Assembly (NCBI GenBank): GCA_964008075.1
Contig: CAXGAP010000010.1
Span: 1 to 37,343, forward strand
DNA: 37,343 nt
Direction of reading: 5' to 3'
Origin: UBA724 sp964008075
Lineage (GTDB): Bacteria > Bacteroidota > Bacteroidia > Flavobacteriales > Flavobacteriaceae
Below the pieces are notes generated by a model that was given only the letters and a program-made list of their open reading frames with translations, ran no database searches and had not been told where the DNA came from. Position numbers and translations under genes: made by a program. Below are positions 1 through 6,746 of this stretch, piece after piece. Position 1 is the first letter of the stretch; each line of letters opens with the position of its first letter.

Positions 1-148
1 TCGTTTTTTTTACCAACCATGACACATCTTCCATGTCATCATCATGTGCAATACCCAAAAAAACCAAAAGCCCTTTGAAAATCGATCCTACGATCTCTCC
101 ATCAACTCGAACACTTGCTTCACTAACACGTTGAATAACGACCCTCAT
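1..148 (-). CDS. dtd: D-aminoacyl-tRNA deacylase (Dtd), 5' part only
   Basis: Only the N-terminal 49 codons lie in the window; the gene runs off the left edge. The ATG is at 148, and the translation begins MRVVIQRVSEASVRVDGE and continues into GLLVFLGIAHDDD. This is the characteristic start of Dtd, which hydrolyses D-Tyr-tRNA and other D-aminoacyl- or glycyl-tRNAs mischarged in the cytoplasm. The conserved opening VxQRVxxAxVxVxG and the GLLVFLGI strand are both visible; the catalytic Thr motif would lie outside the window. It starts 5 bases after the rsgA stop, so it should be co-transcribed with rsgA and possibly with the whole aromatic operon upstream. Confidence in identity is high although the gene is partial. 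Confidence 0.9.
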   Translation of the reverse strand, partial: MRVVIQRVSEASVRVDGEIVGSIFKGLLVFLGIAHDDDMEDVSWLVKKT

Positions 149-153
149 AAATT

Positions 154-1086
154 CTAAAAATCTGTTCTATACTGTTGATCCTCACCAGCAAGAATTTGGG
201 TGTAACTTTTATAACGTGAAGCAGCAATATCTCCAGACGCTACTGCTATTTTCACTGCACATTTTGGCTCGTCTATGTGCAGGCAGTCGTTGAATTTACA
301 TTGGCCTTTACAATCAAAAAATTCAACAAAATAATCCCCCAATTCTTGTGGGGAGAATGCAATCATACCAAATCCCCTGATCCCTGGCGTATCAATGATT
401 TTTGCGCCAAAATCCAGCTCATGTAATTCGGCATGTGTTGTTGTATGCTGCCCTTGCTTGTGCTGCTCCGAAATCGCTTTGGTTTTGATATTCAACATCG
501 GAGCAAGTGTGTTGACAAGGGTTGATTTCCCCACTCCACTGTGGCCAGAGAGCATACACACTTTGGATGCCATTAGAATTTTTACCTGATCGACATTGGT
601 TCCTTTCAAGGCCGAAATTTCTACACAGTGATAGCCGATGGCATCATACACTGCTTTAAGATGGCGCATTTCTGTCAACTCTTGGCTTGTGTAGGAATCT
701 TCTTTGTTGAACAACAACACAACTTCAATTCCAAATGCCTTGGCGGTAGCCAAAAACCGATCGATAAAGGCAGGGTAAGTCACAGGGTTGTTGAGTGTAA
801 TCAATAAAAATGCAATATCAATATTTGCAGCTAGAATATGTATTTGCTTGGACAGATTAACCGATTTTCGAACGATATAGTTTTTCCGATCATGGATGTG
901 GTGAATTACTCCTTCTTCGGGATTTTCGTCGATAGAAATGGTCACTCGATCACCTACTGCAACAGGGTTGGTACTTGAAATTTGATCTGTTCGAAATTTA
1001 CCTTTTATGCGACAAGATATCAGTGTACCTGTATCTGTTTTCACATTGTACCAACTTCCTGTCGATTTATAAACCGTTCCTTCCAC
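154..1086 (-). CDS. rsgA: Ribosome small-subunit-dependent GTPase A
   Basis: This 310-aa protein is a circularly permuted GTPase of late 30S ribosome assembly. It has an N-terminal OB fold (about 1-65). The GTPase motifs appear in permuted order: NKED (127-130, G4), SALKG (158-162, G5), P-loop GHSGVGKS (181-188), DTPG (232-235, G3). The C-terminal zinc knuckle is C263-x4-C268-x-H270-x5-C276. Length and motif order are normal for RsgA. The start is GTG at 1086, supported by the family-typical opening GTVYKSTGSWYNV immediately after it; no ATG gives a better N-terminus. It follows the DAHP synthase gene by 26 bases and precedes dtd by 5, so it probably reads as the tail of the aromatic operon. 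Confidence 0.96.
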   Translation of the reverse strand: MEGTVYKSTGSWYNVKTDTGTLISCRIKGKFRTDQISSTNPVAVGDRVTISIDENPEEGVIHHIHDRKNYIVRKSVNLSKQIHILAANIDIAFLLITLNNPVTYPAFIDRFLATAKAFGIEVVLLFNKEDSYTSQELTEMRHLKAVYDAIGYHCVEISALKGTNVDQVKILMASKVCMLSGHSGVGKSTLVNTLAPMLNIKTKAISEQHKQGQHTTTHAELHELDFGAKIIDTPGIRGFGMIAFSPQELGDYFVEFFDCKGQCKFNDCLHIDEPKCAVKIAVASGDIAASRYKSYTQILAGEDQQYRTDF

Positions 1087-1112
1087 AGCTTACAAGGTAA
1101 GACTTTTCAATA

Positions 1113-2195
1113 TTAGGTATTGATCACCTTCTCCTGATGGTTAATCGATTCCTGGTGAATTGCTTTGAACATACGAAGTACAAACTCTTCACTCAACCCA
1201 TGTCCTTCACCTTCCAAAATCATCTTTCCAAGGATTTCATTCCAACGGTTGGATTGCAAAACAGCAACATTATGCTCTTTTTTTAGTGTACCAATATCAA
1301 CAGAGATATTCATTCGTTTTCCCAGTGTTTCAAGGATCGAGTGGTCGATGACATCGATTTGTGCTCGAAGTGTATCGAGCTTATTTACATAGCTCTCAGC
1401 TTCTGCTGTTGTTTTACGAATGCGAAGATCTTTCATCATTTGAACAAGATTATCAGGTATGATTTGTTGTGCAGCATCACTCCAAGCATTGTCAGGGTCT
1501 CGATGGGTTTCAATCATCAAACCATCAAAGTTCAAATCTAAGGCGGTTTGTGATACGTCTTGCAAAATATCACGACGCCCACAGATGTGAGATGGATCAC
1601 AAATTAATGGAAGATCGGGAAATCGATTTTGCAGTTCAATTGCCAATTGCCATTCTGGGTTGTTGCGATATTTTGTTTTGGCATAGCTTGAAAATCCACG
1701 ATGAATCACACCTAATTTTTTGATGTCAGCTGTGTATAAACGCTCTATCCCCCCAAGCCAAAGAGCCAAATCAGGGTTAACTGGATTTTTTACAAGTACA
1801 ATTTTATCTGTGCCTTGAAGAGCATCAGCAATCTCCTGCACAATGAAGGGGCTAACAGTAGAACGAGCACCAATCCAGAGCACATCAATATCTGCCTCCA
1901 GTGCCAGTTTTACATGATCCTTATTTGCCACTTCGGTGGCTGTCATCATACCCGTTTCTTCTTTTACGCGCTGCAGCCACTTTAATCCAATGGCGCCAAC
2001 CCCTTCAAAGTTTCCAGGACGTGTTCTTGGTTTCCAAATTCCTGCACGATAAATTGTAGCATCTGTATCCTTCAGTTGATGTGCGATATCCATCACTTGT
2101 TCTTCCGTTTCTGCGCTGCAAGGACCAGCAATGACTAGGGGGTGAGGGAGATCAAAAGCATGAAGCCATTCTCCCATGGCTTTATTATTTTCCAT
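1113..2195 (-). CDS. Bifunctional DAHP synthase / chorismate mutase (type II)
   Basis: The protein has 360 aa and two domains. Residues about 1-260 form a DAHP synthase of the KDO8P-synthase-like (I-beta) type: GPCSAET at 24-30, the KPRTRPGNFEG segment, and later metal/substrate motifs such as CDPSHICG and ETHRDPDNAWSD. DAHP synthase condenses PEP and erythrose-4-phosphate, the first step of the shikimate pathway. Residues about 272-355 form an all-helical AroQ-class chorismate mutase (RAQIDVIDHSILETLGKRM and a C-terminal helix), which turns chorismate into prephenate. One polypeptide thus opens the pathway and commits chorismate to Phe/Tyr. In related fused enzymes the mutase domain also acts as the feedback sensor; that is family knowledge, not visible here. 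It overlaps tyrA by 11 bases. Confidence 0.94.
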   Translation of the reverse strand: MENNKAMGEWLHAFDLPHPLVIAGPCSAETEEQVMDIAHQLKDTDATIYRAGIWKPRTRPGNFEGVGAIGLKWLQRVKEETGMMTATEVANKDHVKLALEADIDVLWIGARSTVSPFIVQEIADALQGTDKIVLVKNPVNPDLALWLGGIERLYTADIKKLGVIHRGFSSYAKTKYRNNPEWQLAIELQNRFPDLPLICDPSHICGRRDILQDVSQTALDLNFDGLMIETHRDPDNAWSDAAQQIIPDNLVQMMKDLRIRKTTAEAESYVNKLDTLRAQIDVIDHSILETLGKRMNISVDIGTLKKEHNVAVLQSNRWNEILGKMILEGEGHGLSEEFVLRMFKAIHQESINHQEKVINT

Positions 2196-3048
2196 TTGTT
2201 TTATTTTCAGGTTTTAATATGTGTGTAATCTTGTTTATATTCTTCATTTCTTCCACTAATATGGTGTAATCATCATTTGCCAATAGGGATTTAAAATGCT
2301 CCATATTTGAAATGTATTCGTCTAAGGTTTCAATGACATTGTGTTTGTTTTGTTTAAAGATTGGCATCCACATTTCGGGCGAACTCTTTGCCAAGCGAAC
2401 TGTTGAGGAGAAACCACTACCAGCCATATCAAATATGTTTTGCTCATCAGCTTCCTTTTCCATAACAGTTTTTCCGAGCATAAATGAGGTTATATGCGAT
2501 AGGTGTGATACGTAAGCAATGTTTCTGTCATGCTCTCTAGGGTCAATCTCACGTATATGCAATCCCAAATTGGTGAAGATAGCATGCGCACGCTTCAACA
2601 AATCTGGTCTTGTTTTTTGTGTTTCACAAAGCATATTAACCTTGCCTTGGTATAAGTTGCGAATGGCAGCTTCTGGTCCTGAAAATTCAGTTCCTGCAAT
2701 TGGGTGGCATGCCAAAAACTGTTCGCGCTTTGGATGCTGAGATACCGATTCGCAAATAGCTGTTTTGGTCGAACCCATATCAATGACCAATGTGTTTGGG
2801 CCTATTGCATCGAGTACACTTGGCAAAATATCGACAGTTGCTGTAACTGGTATAGCAATGGAAACAAAGTCCATGTCTTTCATGTCATCGATTGTCGCCT
2901 GATGATCAATCAAACCCAATTCCTTTGCATTAGACAATGTTGATGCTCTTCGACTTACGCCAAAGATCGTAACACTTGGATGTGCGCTTTTTAGATCCAA
3001 TGCCAAAGATCCATTCATCAAACCAACACCAATTAATCCTGCTTTCAT
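2185..3048 (-). CDS. tyrA: Prephenate dehydrogenase
   Basis: This 287-aa enzyme oxidatively decarboxylates prephenate to 4-hydroxyphenylpyruvate, the tyrosine branch. An N-terminal Rossmann domain opens with LIGVGLMNGSLALD, and the conserved CHPIAGTEFSGPEAA segment follows near residue 117; the C-terminal part is helical. The dinucleotide motif is unusual: in GxGxxG the third glycine (expected at residue 12) is Asn, giving G7-V-G9-L-M-N12-G13. It may still bind NAD through G13 and the rest of the loop. No ACT domain is present. The start ATG overlaps the stop of the aminotransferase gene (ATGA), and its 3' end overlaps the DAHP synthase gene, so translational coupling is likely. Identity is firm; cofactor preference is not determined. 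Confidence 0.93.
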   Translation of the reverse strand: MKAGLIGVGLMNGSLALDLKSAHPSVTIFGVSRRASTLSNAKELGLIDHQATIDDMKDMDFVSIAIPVTATVDILPSVLDAIGPNTLVIDMGSTKTAICESVSQHPKREQFLACHPIAGTEFSGPEAAIRNLYQGKVNMLCETQKTRPDLLKRAHAIFTNLGLHIREIDPREHDRNIAYVSHLSHITSFMLGKTVMEKEADEQNIFDMAGSGFSSTVRLAKSSPEMWMPIFKQNKHNVIETLDEYISNMEHFKSLLANDDYTILVEEMKNINKITHILKPENKTNGK

Positions 3049-4193
3049 TTGTCCAATCGATTTAAAGCTTCTGTGATCTGATTTTTCTCAACAGACAACG
3101 AGAAGCGTATGTATCCTTGACCAGCACTTCCAAAAATAGTTCCTGGTGCTAAGAAAATATGTTTCTCATGCAGTAGTTCGTCGATGAAATTCTCGCTATT
3201 TATGTGTCCTTCTGGCAGTTTTGCCCAAACAAACATTCCACTGTCATTCCTGCTAAAAGTGCAGCCCATGGCTTCTGCCAGTTTCCACACTTGTTTTCTT
3301 CGTTCTTGGTAGATAGCATTGATATGATCAAACCACGCTTGTGGCTGTTGCAAGGCAGCAATAGCACCTTGTTGGATACCAAAAAACATGCCCGAATCCA
3401 TATTGCTTTTGACCTTAAGTACATGATTGATATTGTCTTTCGATCCACTCAACATTCCCATTCGCCATCCTGCCATATTAAATGATTTACTCAGCGAATT
3501 GAGCTCCATGATGTTTGATTTATCTTTTTGGTTTTGAAATATGCTTTTTGGGTGATCTGTGAGCACAAAACTATAAGGGTTATCATTCACCAATAGAATT
3601 TTATTTTTAGAAGCCCATGTAATGAGATCACGCAACAGTTGCGAATCAATCGATGTCCCAGTAGGCATGTGTGGACTATTGATCCACATCAAACGAATCT
3701 TGGTAAAGTCAAGCCTTTTTAGCTGATCTAGGTTTGGTTGCCAATGATTCTTTTCATCGAGATTATAAAACACAGGCTCGGCTTCCACCAATCGTGTGAC
3801 AGAAGTATAGGTTGGATAGCCTGGGTTAGGCACCAGTACTTGATCTCCAGGGTTGAGAAAAGCCATTGAAATATGCATAATCCCTTCCTTAGAGCCTAGC
3901 AAAGGCAAAATTTCATTTGTTGGATTAAGCGTTACACCATATTGATTATGGTAAAAATCTGCAATCGCTTCGCGCAATGCAGGGATGCCCTGGTAGCTTT
4001 GGTATTTATGTGCCGTGGGGTGCGACATACTGTTGTGCAATGCATCAACTACCTCCTTAGGCGGTGGTAGATCGGGACTTCCGATACCCATATTGATCAC
4101 TGGCTTCCCCTCAGCAATCATTGCACGTACCTCTCGCAATTTTTTTGAGAAATAATACTCATGAACACGATCTAATCTTCTTGCTGTCATCAT
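3045..4193 (-). CDS. PLP-dependent aminotransferase, probable aromatic
   Basis: A 382-aa fold-type I aminotransferase of class I/II. The PLP-binding lysine is K236 in SLSKSFNMAGWRMG; the NSPHMPTG segment (172-179) corresponds to the usual NPHNPTG motif, and D204 in VNDNPY is the pyridine-nitrogen aspartate. Length and motifs fit the LL-DAP/aspartate aminotransferase-like group. Its place between pheA and tyrA argues that it transaminates phenylpyruvate and 4-hydroxyphenylpyruvate to Phe and Tyr; this is inference from context, since substrate cannot be read from sequence. The start is ATGATG overlapping the pheA TGA, so either Met codon (4193 or 4190) could be used. It ends in a 4-base overlap with tyrA. 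Confidence 0.93.
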   Translation of the reverse strand: MMTARRLDRVHEYYFSKKLREVRAMIAEGKPVINMGIGSPDLPPPKEVVDALHNSMSHPTAHKYQSYQGIPALREAIADFYHNQYGVTLNPTNEILPLLGSKEGIMHISMAFLNPGDQVLVPNPGYPTYTSVTRLVEAEPVFYNLDEKNHWQPNLDQLKRLDFTKIRLMWINSPHMPTGTSIDSQLLRDLITWASKNKILLVNDNPYSFVLTDHPKSIFQNQKDKSNIMELNSLSKSFNMAGWRMGMLSGSKDNINHVLKVKSNMDSGMFFGIQQGAIAALQQPQAWFDHINAIYQERRKQVWKLAEAMGCTFSRNDSGMFVWAKLPEGHINSENFIDELLHEKHIFLAPGTIFGSAGQGYIRFSLSVEKNQITEALNRLDK

Positions 4194-5011
4194 GATTTTG
4201 ATTGGTATTCACCTAGGATTTTGAATGAAGTTGCCATAATTTCCAAAAGGGACTTGGCTTTGCGATAGTCGTCAGGGTTATCAAATGTCACATCGACAAA
4301 AAAGGCATACTTCCCAGGAGTTTTTATTACTGGTAGGGATTGAATTTTGGTGAGGTTCAATTTGCAATCACTCATCACGTTGAGGGCTGTTGCCAGGCTT
4401 CCACGCATATGATTTAAAACAAATTTCCAAGACGCTTTTGAAATATTTGGGATCGTTCGGTCTGCCGATTTTTGAACGATTACAAAACGAGTAACATTGT
4501 TTTTAATCGTTTGAATCGACTCACTTATGACTTGAAGACCATACAAGTCTGCAGCCATCTGACTGGCAATAGCCCCTTTTCCAATTTGGTTGCTATCACT
4601 GATTTCTTTCGCAACAGCTGCAGTATCTGAGCTTTCGACAAGTTTGATATAAGGGTATGCATGAAAAAATTGCTTGCACTGCAGAAGCGCCATTGGATGG
4701 GAATGTACTTCTTGAATATCTGAAATGCTTTGCCCAGGTATGACCATCAGATTGTGAGTGATGCTCAGCAAATGTTCCCCAACAATAGACAGGTCGTATT
4801 GATCGAGTAAGGCATAGTTGGGTAAAATCGAACCTGCAATAGAGTTTTCGATCGCCATGACGGCTTGTTTGCAATTGTCATTCACAACTGACTGTACGAG
4901 TTGGTCGAAAGAATCACATGCCAATACCTCTATTTGATTTCCAAAATATTGCTGTGCCACTTCATCATGAAATGACCCTTTGATTCCTTGTATTGCAACT
5001 GTTGTCATCAT
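4190..5011 (-). CDS. pheA: Prephenate dehydratase
   Basis: This 273-aa enzyme converts prephenate to phenylpyruvate. It begins VAIQGIKGSFHDEVA, carries ENSIAGSI (55-62), the substrate motif TRF at 174-176 in NNVTRFVIV, and a C-terminal ACT domain from about 195. The ACT domain lacks the classical Phe-binding ESRP and has KIQSLP (222-227) instead; allosteric control by Phe may therefore differ from the E. coli P-protein. There is no fused chorismate mutase, which is supplied by the DAHP synthase fusion three genes downstream. The start codons ATGATG (5011 or 5008) lie only 3-6 bases from the U-tract of an upstream terminator, so start choice is tightly limited. It is the first structural gene of the operon. 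Confidence 0.95.
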   Translation of the reverse strand: MMTTVAIQGIKGSFHDEVAQQYFGNQIEVLACDSFDQLVQSVVNDNCKQAVMAIENSIAGSILPNYALLDQYDLSIVGEHLLSITHNLMVIPGQSISDIQEVHSHPMALLQCKQFFHAYPYIKLVESSDTAAVAKEISDSNQIGKGAIASQMAADLYGLQVISESIQTIKNNVTRFVIVQKSADRTIPNISKASWKFVLNHMRGSLATALNVMSDCKLNLTKIQSLPVIKTPGKYAFFVDVTFDNPDDYRKAKSLLEIMATSFKILGEYQSKS

Positions 5012-5014
5012 ATC

Positions 5015-5051
5015 AAAAAAAAAGCCCTGATATTGTTGTCAGGACTTTTTT
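5015..5051 (-). terminator. Attenuator terminator in the pheA leader
   Basis: On the minus strand GTCCTGA (5045-5039) pairs with TCAGGGC (5030-5024), one G-U pair, 8-nt loop. The stem is extended by an A-run pairing with the T-run that follows, and it is followed by nine T residues (5023-5015). This is a textbook intrinsic terminator lying between the leader peptide stop and the pheA ATG, with the U-tract ending 3 bases before that ATG. Because it precedes rather than follows the gene, it is best read as a regulated attenuator. Confidence 0.88.
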
Positions 5052-5073
5052 GTATTTGTTTCATCGAGTATTA

Positions 5074-5139
5074 TTACAAACCGCCCTGCTCCGTTTGAGG
5101 AGTGTAAAAAGCATTGTAATAGTAAAGCGTGTTATTCAT
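5074..5139 (-). CDS. Aromatic operon leader peptide (21 aa, Tyr/Phe-rich)
   Basis: A 21-codon open frame starts with ATG at 5139 and ends with tandem TAA TAA at 5076-5071. It reads MNNTLYYYNAFY, then TPQTEQGGL. Four Tyr and one Phe fall within seven consecutive codons, in front of an operon making Phe and Tyr. It lies 8 bases after a good Bacteroidota -7 box and is followed 23 bases later by a terminator hairpin. The Gln-Gly codons near its end (CAGGGC, 5088-5083) can pair with the 5' arm of that terminator, so a ribosome at the stop codon would cover the antiterminator while one stalled on the Tyr codons would leave it free. This is the architecture of classical attenuation. No Shine-Dalgarno sequence is seen. 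Function is inferred, but sequence, position and pairing agree. Confidence 0.82.
   Translation of the reverse strand: MNNTLYYYNAFYTPQTEQGGL
5083..5102 (-). promoter_or_regulatory. Antiterminator and preceding hairpin segment of the leader
   Basis: CAGGGC (5088-5083) is identical to the terminator 3' arm and can pair with GTCCTG (5045-5040), so antiterminator and terminator are mutually exclusive. Just upstream CTCC (5102-5099) can pair with GGAG (5092-5089) across a 6-nt loop, a weak candidate for the protector hairpin. Pairings were found by eye, and energies were not computed. Confidence 0.7.
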
Positions 5140-5147
5140 AACGAATG

Positions 5148-5178
5148 CAAATGTAAGCGCATCTCTCGAAAAAACAAA
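5148..5178 (-). promoter_or_regulatory. Promoter of the aromatic operon
   Basis: On the minus strand TTTG (5178-5175) is followed after 19 bases by TACATTTG (5155-5148). This matches the known Bacteroidota primary-sigma consensus TTTG-N19/20-TAnnTTTG at every fixed position. The expected transcription start falls about 2-5 bases before the leader-peptide ATG at 5139, giving a nearly leaderless mRNA. Confidence 0.82.
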
Positions 5179-5314
5179 TGTTTATATGATTTTTTTGTAA
5201 TTTGATAGCGTCTTAAAACCAAATCTATTACTCATAAACAGGAAAATCAAGTTTATCATACATAATTTTTTTTGACACTAAATGATGTGATTAAACTTCA
5301 ATTACAAAATAGTT

Positions 5315-5346
5315 TAAAAAATGAATTGGAGTCGTTTCATTTTTTA
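5315..5346 (-). terminator. Probable terminator after osmC
   Basis: Inverted repeat AAAAAATGAA / TTCATTTTTT (10-11 bp, 10-nt loop) overlaps the osmC stop codon and ends in a T-run on the minus strand. The stem is A+T-rich and therefore weak, but it is well placed to end the met operon ahead of the aromatic promoter. The remaining stretch 5179-5314 is A+T-rich and shows no other feature to me. Confidence 0.5.
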
Positions 5347-5768
5347 GGGTGTTCACATGGGATGTCGTTAACAATTACAGAAAAAGTGATGGTTGCGGTA
5401 TGCTCAAGTGTTTTGGAAACCGAACAGTATTTTTCAAATGACAGTTGTGCTGCACGATACAAACGATCTACAGGAACATCTCCTGTCGCAATGACTTTGG
5501 CATGTATAGCTGTAAATAAAGAAGGGACTTGCCCTTTCACACGATCACCTTCCACTTGTATTTGAAGACTGTCAGGTTTAATTTTTTGCTTCTTTAATAT
5601 GGAGACAATATCAATACTACTACATCCTGCTACACCCATCAGCAAGAGTTCCATCGGGCTGGGCCCTTGAGGGTTTTCACAAGAGGATGTATCAATAGAT
5701 ATGCTGTGACCTCTATCATTGCTGATGACTGAATGAAATCCTTTTTGATGCTTGAGTTCAACTTTCAT
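5337..5768 (-). CDS. OsmC/Ohr-family peroxiredoxin-like protein
   Basis: A 143-aa OsmC-fold protein. The two family cysteines are present: C49 in LMGVAGCSSIDIV at the start of the central helix and C115 in FEKYCSVSKTL. In characterised OsmC/Ohr proteins these reduce organic hydroperoxides with lipoylated or thiol partners. The PSPMELLLMGVAGC segment is typical of the OsmC/YhfA-like subgroup. Its start ATG overlaps the metX stop (ATGA), making it the last gene of metK-metY-metX-osmC; a role in protecting thiol/sulfur metabolism is a reasonable but unproven inference. Exact substrate is unknown. Confidence 0.88.
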   Translation of the reverse strand: MKVELKHQKGFHSVISNDRGHSISIDTSSCENPQGPSPMELLLMGVAGCSSIDIVSILKKQKIKPDSLQIQVEGDRVKGQVPSLFTAIHAKVIATGDVPVDRLYRAAQLSFEKYCSVSKTLEHTATITFSVIVNDIPCEHPKK

Positions 5769-6742
5769 GAGTGTGCATATATATTGGCAAATAAGGGGGA
5801 TAACATCCTGTTTAGTTGTTCATATTCAATCAAAAAGGCGTCATGCCCATGAACAGATGATATGGTGTGGTAATGTAGGTTAACTTTTCTCTCCATCAAT
5901 CTCGAATAGGTTTCTCGATTTTCAGCATCAGTAAAAAACAAGTCGGTATCGATTGAAATCAAATGAATTGATCCTTTAATTTGTGAAGCAACCTCCTCAA
6001 ACGAACCTCGACCCTCTGTGATATCAATTGTCCGTAAGAGATGGTTCATGAGTTTATATGCTTGTAAATGAAACCGATTGTTGAGCTTTTCACCATGATA
6101 CAACAGCCAACTATCAATGTTGAACATTTCTTTTTCTTCGTGAATCGATCTACCAAATCTATCTTTAAAAGATTCGGGTGTTCGATAACACATCATCGCA
6201 TGGATGCGTGCATCTTGTAGAGGGTTTTTTGAATTGTGCAATATTCGATCTTGCAACAAAGTATTGGCCAAGACCCAACTAGAGGTTTTCCAATCGCAAG
6301 CAACAGGAATTAGGTTTTCGATAAGCTCTGGAAAACTCGCTCCCATTTCCCAAACCAAAGCACCACCAATTGAGCCACCAATAGCTGCATAAAGCTTATC
6401 TATTCCCAGTTGGTCTAGCGCTGCTTTAAAAAGATTTGCTATATCACGAAGCACGAGATGCTCATAGTTATCAATCAGGTTGTTGTCAACGCCATTCCCA
6501 GGAAAATTGAAAGCCAAAATGGTATATTGCTGGGTGTCAATTACTTTACCATCTCCAATGAGTTCAGACCACCAGCCATTTTCACCAGACACATCTGCAT
6601 TCCCAGTCAGAGAATGGTTGACCAACACAACAGGAGCACTCCCCAAAGGGAGACCAAATAGCTTGTAGGATAACTGCAAGTCCATTTGCTCTTCAGACAT
6701 AGTCGTGTATTGTTCAAACGCAATATTGGCGAGTTGAGACAT
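5765..6742 (-). CDS. metX: Homoserine O-acetyltransferase
   Basis: This alpha/beta-hydrolase-fold enzyme acetylates homoserine with acetyl-CoA to activate it for methionine synthesis. Seen are VNHSLTGNADVSG, LAFNFPGNG (oxyanion/substrate loops), the nucleophile elbow GGSIGG (Ser124 from the ATG at 6742), an acidic residue in SIDTDLFF, and the late His in SVHGHDAFL, giving the Ser-Asp-His triad. At 325 aa it is slightly shorter than many MetX proteins. I chose ATG 6742, 4 bases after the metY stop; a TTG at 6760 is in frame but would overlap metY. It overlaps osmC by 4 bases. With metY next door it forms the direct-sulfhydrylation route (O-acetylhomoserine to homocysteine). Confidence 0.93.
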   Translation of the reverse strand: MSQLANIAFEQYTTMSEEQMDLQLSYKLFGLPLGSAPVVLVNHSLTGNADVSGENGWWSELIGDGKVIDTQQYTILAFNFPGNGVDNNLIDNYEHLVLRDIANLFKAALDQLGIDKLYAAIGGSIGGALVWEMGASFPELIENLIPVACDWKTSSWVLANTLLQDRILHNSKNPLQDARIHAMMCYRTPESFKDRFGRSIHEEKEMFNIDSWLLYHGEKLNNRFHLQAYKLMNHLLRTIDITEGRGSFEEVASQIKGSIHLISIDTDLFFTDAENRETYSRLMERKVNLHYHTISSVHGHDAFLIEYEQLNRMLSPLFANIYAHS

Positions 6743-6746
6743 ATTA

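Noticed and set aside
4993..5205. 70-codon plus-strand frame across the pheA leader
   Set aside because: It is antisense to the promoter, leader peptide and terminator and has no recognisable protein features.
5272..5565. 97-codon plus-strand frame
   Set aside because: Antisense to osmC; low-complexity translation without domain or signal.
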